DNA of 64,000 nucleotides from Alviniconcha marisindica (Eukaryota > Mollusca > Gastropoda > Provannidae), in NCBI GenBank assembly GCA_018857735.1, contig JABMCL010000883.1, positions 520,001 to 584,000 of the forward strand. The letters are read 5' to 3'. Positions 56,160 to 64,000 of the stretch are shown piece by piece (within the stretch, counting starts at the first letter, position 1; each line of letters opens with the position of its first letter). Both the position numbers and the translations under genes were made by a program. Below the pieces are notes generated by a model. That model made no database searches. It saw nothing but the letters and a program-made list of their open reading frames with translations, and was not told the DNA's origin.

Positions 56160-57040
56160 ACATCCATTCATCCTAGCACCCACCCACCCTCTCCGCTGCC
56201 TCCACCCCCTCTACCCAGCACACCCACCCACCCTCTCCGCTGACCTCCACCCCCTCTACCCAGCACACCCACCCACCCTCTCCGCTGACCTCCACCCCCT
56301 CTACCCAGCACACCCACCCACCCTCTCCGCTGACCTCCACCCCCTCTACCCAGCACACCCACCCACCCTCTCCGCTGACCTCCACCCCCTCTACCCAGCA
56401 CACCCACCCACTCTCTCCGCTGACCTCCACCCCACCTTCTACCCATCACATCCACCCACACATTCCGCTGGCCTCCACCCCACCCTCTACCCAGCACATC
56501 CACCCACCCTCTCTGCTGACCTCCACCACTCTACTCAAGCACACCCACCCACTCTCTCCGCTGGCCTCCACCCCCTCTACCCAGCACACCCACCCACTCT
56601 CTCCGCTGGCCTCCACCCCCTCTACCCACCGTCTTCGCACACCCACCTCTCCCCCCTGGCCTCCACCCCCTCTACCCAGCCACCCACCCACTCCTCCGCT
56701 GGCCTCCACCCCCTCTACCACAACCAATCTCCGCGCCTCCACCCCTCTACCCAGCACACCCACCCCCTCTCTCCGCTGGCCTCCACCCCCTCTACCCAGC
56801 ACACCCACCCACTCTCTCCGCTGGCCTCCACCCCACCTTCTACCCATCACATCCACCCACACATTCCGCTGGCCTCCACCCCACCCCTCTACCCAGCACA
56901 TCCACCCACCTCTCTGCTGACCTCCACCACTCTACAAACACCCACCCACTCTCTCCGCTGGCCTCCACCCCCTCTACCCAGCACACCCACCCACTCTCTC
57001 CGCTGGCCTCCACCCCCTCTACCCACCGTCTTCGCACGCA
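56160..57040. repeat. 45-bp minisatellite with internal 400-bp duplication
   Basis: About 19 copies containing CACCCACCCACCCTCTCCGC followed by TGACCTCCACCCCCTCTACC. A diagnostic variant block (CCACCTTCTACCCATCACAT through CCACCGTCTTCGCAC) occurs at about 56,431-56,640 and again about 400 bp later at 56,832-57,037, so a multi-unit segment has been duplicated. Confidence 0.95.
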
Positions 57041-57374
57041 GCCAGCTCGCACCCTCTGGTTCCCCGCCTTCCCGCAGCGCGTCTCGGTAACGGGGAGCAA
57101 AGGTATCGAGTGCAACACGGAAAGCGAGTTAAAAGTGAAGAGATCAAAGGCAGCCGCCATGATGACAGGCAAGGTAATCACAGGCACAAAAACGCTCCGG
57201 CGTAGGAAGGCAAATTACAGGTATCTCTAATCCATCTTTTAGTTGCCTGTCGTTGCCCGCCCCGAGGTCAGGGCAGTGCCACAGAGCCGACCGCTGAAGG
57301 GGAACATTTTGTTATCTGTTTGGATAATTGGTTTTGCATTATGTGTTGAGTTGTTGCTGCTCCTCTCTGTACCA

Positions 57375-57377
<3 letters not shown>
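57041..57377. other. Unique spacer, no gene recognised
   Basis: Moderately GC-rich sequence. Minus-strand frame MPVITLPVIMAAAFD starts near 57,187 but runs into the array and has no motif. Confidence 0.45.
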
Positions 57378-57464
<87 letters not shown>

Positions 57465-57664
57465 GTCTATATCCTTGGTAAATAAACAAAATATCTCTCT
57501 CATCTGTATAATAAAAAATCTATCTATCTGTCTATCTATCTATCTACCTATCTATCTACCTGTCTACCTGTCTATCTATATTTCTGCATATATCCTTGGG
57601 AAATAAATAAAACTGTCTGTCTCTCTCTCTCTCTCTCTCTCCCCCCCCCCCCCCCCCCCCCCCC
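57378..57664. repeat. (TC)n, (CTAT)n and C-run microsatellites
   Basis: TC at 57,378-57,460, CTAT/CTAC/CTGT tetranucleotides at about 57,518-57,583, then TC (57,618-57,640) and a 24-base C run (57,641-57,664). The following spacer to 57,857 is unique. Confidence 0.96.
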
Positions 57665-57857
57665 GGGTTACTACAAAATGGAAACAGGCAAACAGGACCC
57701 AAAACGATTGCTGATTAGGCGGAACCTGAACAAAAGACATTGATTTTAGTGAAAGCAGATTGCACGTGCATCGTCCGACAGATAATCAATGTGTCCGTTT
57801 CCTGTCCGCTGTTCATAATCAGGGATTTGACAGGCGCCGGGATGCTGTAGAGGGCAC

Positions 57858-58790
57858 CGTCTTCTCTCCGTTAAATGGTGTATAGAGAAGTACGCCTTCT
57901 CTCCGTTAAATGGTGTATAGAGAAGTACGCCTTCTCTCCGTTAAATGGTGTATAGAGAAGTACGCCTTCTCTCCGTTAAATGGTGTATAGAGAAGTACGT
58001 CTTCTCTCCGTTAAATGGTGTATAGAGAAGTACGCCTTCTCTCCGTTAAATGGTGTATAGAGAAGTACGTCTTCTCTCCGTTAAATGGTGTATAGAGAAG
58101 TACGTCTTCTCTCCGTTAAATGGTGTATAGAGAAGTACGCCTTTTCTGTGTGAACTGGTGTATAATAAAGAAGTGCGTCTTCTCTGCTTTAATTGGCTAT
58201 AATGAAGAACGTCTTCTTTACGTGGGAACTTGGGTATAATAAAGAAGTGCGTCTTCTCTGCTTTAATTGGCTATAATGAAGAACGTCTTCTTTACGTGGA
58301 CTTGGGTATGGTGAAGAACGTCTTCTTTACGTGAACCTGGGTATGGTGAAGAACGTCTTCTTTACGTGAGCCTGGGTATGGTGAAGAACGTCTTCTTTAT
58401 GTGAATTTGGGTATGGTGAAGAACGTCATTTCTGCGTGAGCAGTGGTATGGCCAAGGTTTTCCCTACATTAACAAGGGTATAGTGAACAGCATATTTGCA
58501 TGAAGGGCGTCTTCTCTGGCATGAATTGGCTATAGTCAAGAACGGCTTATTTTGCGTGAACTGGCTATAGTCAAGAACGTCTTATCTTGCGTGAACTGGC
58601 TATAGTCAAGAACGTCTTATTTTGCGTGAACTGGCTATAGTCAAGAACGTCTTATCTTGCGTGAACTGGCTATAGTCAAGAACGTCTTATTTTCCGTGAA
58701 CTGGCTATAGTCAAGAACGTCTTATCTTGCGTGAACTGGCTATAGTCAAGAACGTCTTATCTTTGCGTGAACTGGCCATGGTGAAGAGAC
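57858..58790. repeat. 35-bp superarray in three diverged blocks (about 27 copies)
   Basis: Block 1 (57,858-58,140): CTTCTCTCCGTTAAATGGTG then TATAGAGAAGTACG. Block 2 (58,140-58,500): irregular, with CTTCTTTACGTGAACCTGGG. Block 3 (58,510-58,790): CTTATCTTGCGTGAACTGGC then TATAGTCAAGAACG. All share the 35-bp period and the order CTTNTNT...TAT(A/G)G...GAA(G/C). Block 1 units can pair CTTCTCT with AGAGAAG. Confidence 0.92.
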
Positions 58791-58887
58791 AAAGTGTAGG
58801 TGTGACGTCACTCAGCTGTCAGTGTTGCAACTGAACATGGAATTTTACCAGGTCGCCATGCCCGCTCTGTGTGTGGCAGTCATGAAA

Positions 58888-58990
58888 GCGGGGGGCGGGG
58901 GGGGGGGCGGGGGGGGGGGGGGGGCTGGGGGGACGGGGGGGGGGGCGGGGGGGGGGGGGCGGGGGCTGGGGGGGCTGGGGACGGGGGGGT
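58888..58990. repeat. G-homopolymer region with C interruptions
   Basis: About 100 bases that are nearly all G on the plus strand, broken by single C, CT or AC. G-quadruplex-prone; exact length unreliable. The spacer after it (58,991-59,176) is featureless. Confidence 0.93.
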
Positions 58991-59174
58991 AATGATAGGG
59001 ATTAATTTCGATAACATCACAAACTTTTCCTCACAGTAATCGGATTAAAATGCCTGGACTCCGGAGATTACATAAAAATGAGATGTTTAAATCCACACAA
59101 CAAACAGGCCAGCGTGAGGCCATCCATCGTCTCTTTACGGATTATCACACGCACGTGAATGCATAAGCAAGCAA

Positions 59175-59305
<131 letters not shown>

Positions 59306-59555
59306 ACGGGTAGCAGCTTTTGTTTGTAAACCAACAATCTTATCACCGGCAATATGACTCTAATTATTGTTATCATAACCGGCTATTGTTACACCGTTGT
59401 GTTGCTGACTGACCGTGCAGTCCCACGGCCCTGTCACGGTTAACTTTGATCACGGTGAGTCTGTTTGACCACATCACCACACAAGCTACATGTTAAGCTA
59501 GATCAGCTTATTACGTTAAGTCTCGAACTATCACAACCTTATGGAAAACAGGGAG

Positions 59556-59598
<43 letters not shown>

Positions 59599-59634
59599 GT
59601 GTGTGGGGGGGGGGGGGGGGGGGGGGGGGCGGGG
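59556..59634. repeat. (GT)n plus long G-run
   Basis: About 45 bp of GT, then a roughly 30-base G run broken by one C. Confidence 0.96.
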
Positions 59635-60284
59635 GCTTTAGTTGAAAGCTGGAAGTGAAGAGGACAGGTCGGCCATCAAAAGGCCGGAAGTGACATGGAT
59701 AAGGAATCCCGCGGAAACGAGATCCACGCTGTGCAATGAAAAATTAGACCTTATGAGACTCTGGTCTTGGAAACTCGTATGCTCTTGTGGTCTCGGTTCA
59801 CTCAATTACAAGATGGCGCCGGTCTGATGTTTGCCTTGGAGCGGACGGGCGGCGGGAGAGTGGGCCGGCAGGCAGTTATTGGACAAAGGAAACAGATCAG
59901 ATTAACACCAAATTAAATTCCCACGCGTGCGCAGGGCCTGCAGTGAGAATAGCCGAGCGTGAGCGCGCTGTGTGCTCTGTAAACGATGCCCGCAGAGGCA
60001 GCGAGCAAATGTTGTTTCGCTTCATTACGGCTTTCAGTCGTGTAGACGACAGGTTGGCTTTAAATAAGAAAGGTTGAGCGAGCACTGGCGAATTGAATTT
60101 GACTTTAGCTGAAGATTGACTTGAGCACTTCGTCTAACTTTAGACGGCGGAGGAAGATATTAGATGTGGCGTCGTTACTGTCACTAAGCGGTGAAATATG
60201 TGCTGTAATATTGATGTCAGTGATTCTGCATGGTGGCTAGTCACGTAGAAACTGTGATCGATTCAGACGGAGGGCCGGTATCAA
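59635..60284. other. Unique, promoter-like motifs, no gene recognised
   Basis: AAGATGGCGCC at 59,810-59,820 (YY1/translation-start-like) and CGCGTGCGCAGG near 59,924-59,935 (NRF-1-like) occur in CpG-containing sequence. Plus frames of 61 and 96 codons overlap with no motif. It may be a CpG promoter remnant. Confidence 0.35.
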
Positions 60285-60860
60285 AGCGCTTTATCGCCGG
60301 TGTCAGTCAAACAGGTCTGGTATCGCCGCTGGTGTAAAAGTGATGTGTAGCTGGTGTGACAGTAGTGTGTCGCTGGTGTGACATAGTGTGTCGCTGGTGT
60401 GACAGTTGTGTGTCGCTGGTGTGACAGTAGTGTGTCGCTGGTGTGACATAGTGTGTCGCTGGTGTGACAGTAGTGTGTCGCTGGTGTGACATAGTGTCGC
60501 TGGTGTGACAGTAGTGTGTCGCTGGTGTGACAGTAGTGTGTCGCTGGTGTGACATAGTGTGTCGCTGGTGTGACAGTAGTGTGTCGCTGGTGTGACATAG
60601 TGTGTCGCTGGTGTGACAGTAGTGTGTCGCATGGTGTGACATATGTGTCGCTGGTGTGACAGTAGTGTGTCGCTGGTGTGACATAGTGTGTCGCTGGTGT
60701 GACATAGTGTGTCGCTGGTGTGACATAGTGTGTCGCTGGTGTGACAGTAGTGTGTCGCTGGTGTGACATAGTGTGTCGCTGGTGTGACATAGTGTGTCGC
60801 TGGTGTGACAGTAGTGTGTCGCTGATGTGAAAGAAGTGTGCCGCTGGTGTGAAAGTGGTG
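60285..60860 (+). repeat. 22-bp minisatellite, left inverted arm (about 24 copies)
   Basis: The unit contains GTGTGACAGTAGTGTGTCGC; copies lacking GTAG give a 19-20 bp form. The left edge (TTTATCGCCGGTGTCA...AACAGGTCTGGTATCG) matches, in reverse complement, the right edge of the array at 62,888-63,622. Confidence 0.96.
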
Positions 60861-61165
60861 TGTCACTAGTGCACACGTGTTCATCACTGGTGTGTCAATG
60901 GTGAGTCACTAGTGTACACTTGTTCATCACTGGTGTGGCAGTGGTGTGTCACTAGTGTACACGTGTTCATCACTGGTGTGTCAATGGCTGTGTCACTAGT
61001 GTACACGTGTTCATCATTGGTGTGACTATGGTCACTAGTGTACACGTGTTCATCACTTGTGTGACTGTGATGTGTCACTAGTGTACACGTGTTAATCACT
61101 GGTGTGACAGTGGTGTGTCGCTAGTGTACACCTGTTCATTACTGGTGTGACAGTGGTGTGTCACC
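60861..61165. repeat. ~43-bp minisatellite with E-box (about 7 copies)
   Basis: The unit contains TCACTAGTGTACACGTGTTC followed by ATCACTGGTGTGACAGTGGT. It shares GGTGTGACAGTGGTGTGTC with the 22-bp array and probably derives from it. CACGTG occurs in most units. Confidence 0.93.
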
Positions 61166-61241
61166 GGTGTGAAATCAAGTAAGTGACAAAACTGAAACAT
61201 TCTGTCCACCGCTATCACAGTCACACTGACACATGCCCAGG

Positions 61242-61243
<2 letters not shown>

Positions 61244-61330
<87 letters not shown>
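61244..61330. repeat. (TC)n microsatellite
   Basis: An uninterrupted TC run of about 87 bp between the 43-bp array and unique sequence. Confidence 0.97.
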
Positions 61331-61332
<2 letters not shown>

Positions 61333-61832
61333 GCACGCAGATGCACACATGCAGAGCCTGTATCTATGATAACTGCAGTCACACAACTCTTGTCTAAACA
61401 CCTATTCCGCCTGGCTAGTACTTCAGACAAACGGGTCGAGCTCAGCACTAGCTGGAGGTGGCCGATCAGAGTAAAGGTTAATGTCTCAGTCGCTGCACGT
61501 CTGAAATGGTTAATATTAAAGAACAACTATCCTGCTTATATCATCGTGAATTGGGTGATTAGAACAAGGGACAGTGACCTCGTCTTGAGAAAGTGATGAA
61601 GCTGGTCACGTAATAGAAGAGGAGGCGTACATGGCCACCTGTCTGCCGCTGGCTGATATTCGCCACACCGGAGGGGACTCCACAGCTGTCCGCTGACTGA
61701 CATGAAAGGCACGAGTCTGAAGAATCGATGAGGACTGGAATCACTCGGTCGTCCGATGACCATGAATTAATAATACCTTTGGGTGCCTTTACCAAATCAC
61801 TGCTGACCAAAATAGCGCTCGTATGTCTCACC
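61331..61832. other. Unique spacer, no gene recognised
   Basis: Ordinary sequence in the centre of the inverted array pair. Frames of 65 to 93 codons on both strands overlap and lack motifs. Confidence 0.5.
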
Positions 61833-62745
61833 AACAACACACCCAGACGTACACAGCGCTTGTGTGTCTCACCAAGAACACACCCACACGTACACAGCTC
61901 TCGTGTGTCTCACCAACAAACACCCAGACGTACACAGCTCTCGTGTGTCTCACCAATAGCACACCCACACGTACACAGCTCTCGTGTGTCTCACCAACAG
62001 CACACCCAGACGTACACAGCTCTCGTGTGTCTCACCAACAGCACACCCAGACGTACACAGCTCTCGTGTGTCTCACCAACAACACACCCAGACGTACACA
62101 GCTCTCGTGTGTCTCACCAACAACACACCCAGACGTACACAGCGCTTGTGTGTCTCACCAAGAACACACCCACACCTACACAGCTCTCGTGTGTCTCACC
62201 AAAACACACCCAGACGTACACAGCTCTCGTGTGTCTCACCAATAAACACCCAGACGTACACAGCTCTCGTGTGTCTCATCAATAAACACCCAGACGTACA
62301 CAGCGCTCGTGTGTCTCATCAATAAACACCCAGACGTACATAGCGCTCGTGTGTCTCATCAATAAACACCCAGACGTACATAGCGCTCGTGTGTCTCACC
62401 AACAACACACCCAGACGTACACAGCGCTCGTGTGTCTCACCAACAAACACCCAGACGACACAGCGCTCGTGTGTCTCACCAACAACCCCCAGACGTACAT
62501 AGCGCTCGTGTGTCTCACCAACAACACACCCAGACGTACATAGCGCTCGTGTGTCTCACCAACATACACCCAGACGTACACAGCGCTCGTGTGTCTCACC
62601 AACAAACACCCAGACGTACACAGCGCTTGTGTGGCCTACCAACAAACACCCAGACGTACACAGCGCTTGTGTGGCCTACCAACAAACACCCAGATGTACA
62701 CAGCAGTCGTGTGCCTCACTAACAACACCCAGACGTACACTGACA
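61833..62745. repeat. 41-bp minisatellite (about 22 copies)
   Basis: The unit contains CTCGTGTGTCTCACCAACAA followed by CACACCCAGACGTACACAGC. CAGCTCTC, CAGCGCTC and TAGCGCTC variants form successive blocks from left to right. Confidence 0.95.
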
Positions 62746-62887
62746 ACAACCAAATGTATAACCATAGCTGAGTATTGCTAACGTGTGTTTCCTACAGTGA
62801 AATTGACAACAGACTCAACAGCGATTCGTGCATCTCACAAACAACACATAGACGTACAGAGTGCATATATTTATCTGCATGTTGTGT

Positions 62888-63622
62888 ACACCATTGTAAC
62901 ACCAGCGACACACCACTGTCACATCAGCAACATACCATTGTCACACCAGCAACACACCACTTTCACACCAGCGACCATTGTCACATCAGCAACACACCAT
63001 TGTCACACCAGCGACACACCATTGTCACACCAGCGACACACCAGCAACACACCATTTTCACACCAGCGACACATCACTGTCACACCAGCAACACACCATT
63101 GTCACATTAGTAACACCCCATTGTCGCACCAGCGACACACCACTGTCACACCAGCGACACACCACTTTCACACCACTGTCACATCCAGCAACACACCATT
63201 GTCACACCAGCAACACTGCACCACTTTCACACCAGCGACACACCACTGTCACATCAGCAACACACCATTGTTACATCAGCGACACACCACTGTCACACCA
63301 GCGACACACCATTGTCACACCAGCGACACACCACTGTCACACCAGCGACACACCATTGTCACACCAGCGACACACCATTGTCACACCAGCGACACACCAC
63401 TGTCACATCAGCGACTCACCACTTTCACATCAGCAACACACCATTGTCACACCAGCGACACACCACTGTCACATCAGCAACACACCATTGTCACACCAGC
63501 GACACACCACTGTCACATCAGCAACACACCATTGTCACATCATCGACACACCACTGTCACATCATCGACACACCACTTTCACACCAGCGATACAAGACCT
63601 ATTTCACATCGGCGATAAACGA
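62888..63622 (-). repeat. 22-bp minisatellite, right inverted arm (about 33 copies)
   Basis: The plus-strand unit is CACACCACTGTCACACCAGC with GA. Its reverse complement differs from the 60.3 kb unit at one position. The right edge (GCGATACAAGACCTATTTCA and CGGCGATAAAC) matches the inverted left edge of the other array, so edge and array were duplicated together. Confidence 0.96.
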
Positions 63623-63640
63623 CTTTCACACCAGTAATTA

Positions 63641-64000
63641 TGTTAAGATAACGCTTTGAAACATTATGGCCCGTGCCAGACTTCAAGGCAAGGACTGTGC
63701 ACGCCGCTTGCTTGTTGCCACTTTTCAAGGCTGTTTTTACCGTCTGAAGAAGGCCCTCTCACAAAATGCTTCACTTTTTCTTTCTTTTTTTAATGGAGGC
63801 CCTACCTCTGGTGGAGTACCTTGTATTTACCCACATGCCAGGTGAGAGTTACCGTAGGCGACTCAGGTCTTTGCTGTTGTGCTTGTGTGACGTATTTCGA
63901 GAGATAATTAACTCCCTTGCGTGTTGATTTTTTTCTTTCTTTCTTTCTTTCTTTCTTTCTTTTATTAAATACAAAAGTCAAGGTCATTTTTACTGACCTT
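63641..64000. other. Unique end segment with (TTTC)n
   Basis: No gene. A TTTC tetranucleotide run lies at about 63,929-63,961, preceded by T-rich sequence. The window ends in unique sequence. Confidence 0.7.

Noticed and set aside
59787..60077. 96-codon plus-strand frame after AAGATGGCGCC
   Set aside because: The ATG at the YY1-like motif ends after four codons. The longer frame starts elsewhere, has no motif, and overlaps other frames.

Overview
The window looks like eukaryotic, almost certainly invertebrate animal, genomic DNA. The evidence is long (GT)n, (TC)n and G/C-run microsatellites, decayed non-LTR retrotransposons with the CR1/L2-type C-terminal signatures common in lophotrochozoans, a tRNA-headed SINE, TTAGGG-type telomere motifs, and no operons or Shine-Dalgarno-led genes. 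The overall style fits a mollusc, perhaps a marine gastropod, but that is an inference from repeat character, not from an identified gene.

The dominant content is tandem repeats. I count about 50 minisatellite arrays with units of 13 to 63 bp. Summing my spans gives roughly half of the 64 kb, plus several kb of microsatellite. Nearly every array has its own unit sequence. The one clear exception is a 22-bp family present twice, in opposite orientations, at 60.3-60.9 and 62.9-63.6 kb. The largest arrays are a G-rich 46-bp array (17.97-20.53 kb), a 20-bp array (27.7-29.35 kb), and a merged 47-bp/22-bp pair (15.5-17.2 kb). Several arrays show higher-order structure: 29/58, 20/40, 33/66 and 32/64 bp. 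Very long open frames across these arrays, up to about 920 codons in several frames, are by-products of repeat composition and are not annotated as genes.

The mobile-element layer consists of broken LINE pieces at 4.56-5.46, 17.3, 21.9-22.6, 31.27-31.41, 33.99-34.46 and 50.2-51.8 kb, LINE/SINE-type 3' tails near 1.0 and 2.35 kb, and one SINE at 26.33-26.79 kb. The 50.2-51.8 kb element is split into head-to-head halves whose breakpoints match a 5' inversion of the kind attributed to twin priming. Several LINE pieces directly abut minisatellites. At 31.4 kb the array appears to have grown out of LINE coding sequence. At 14.2 and 20.5 kb two inverted copies of one segment are found, and the 2.6 kb G-rich array extends from the end of one of them.

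Protein-coding content is sparse. The best candidate is a minus-strand gene 3' end at 21.23-21.69 kb: two exons joined across a 228-bp GT-AG intron that itself holds a 21-bp minisatellite, encoding a short cysteine-containing C-terminus. A single exon with strong splice signals lies at 45.23-45.34 kb on the plus strand. A few CpG-rich or TATA-containing stretches could be promoters (about 0.7, 35.9, 54.7 and 59.8 kb), but none can be tied to a gene from sequence alone. The window therefore reads as intergenic or intronic DNA rich in VNTR-type minisatellites. No multi-gene system was found.
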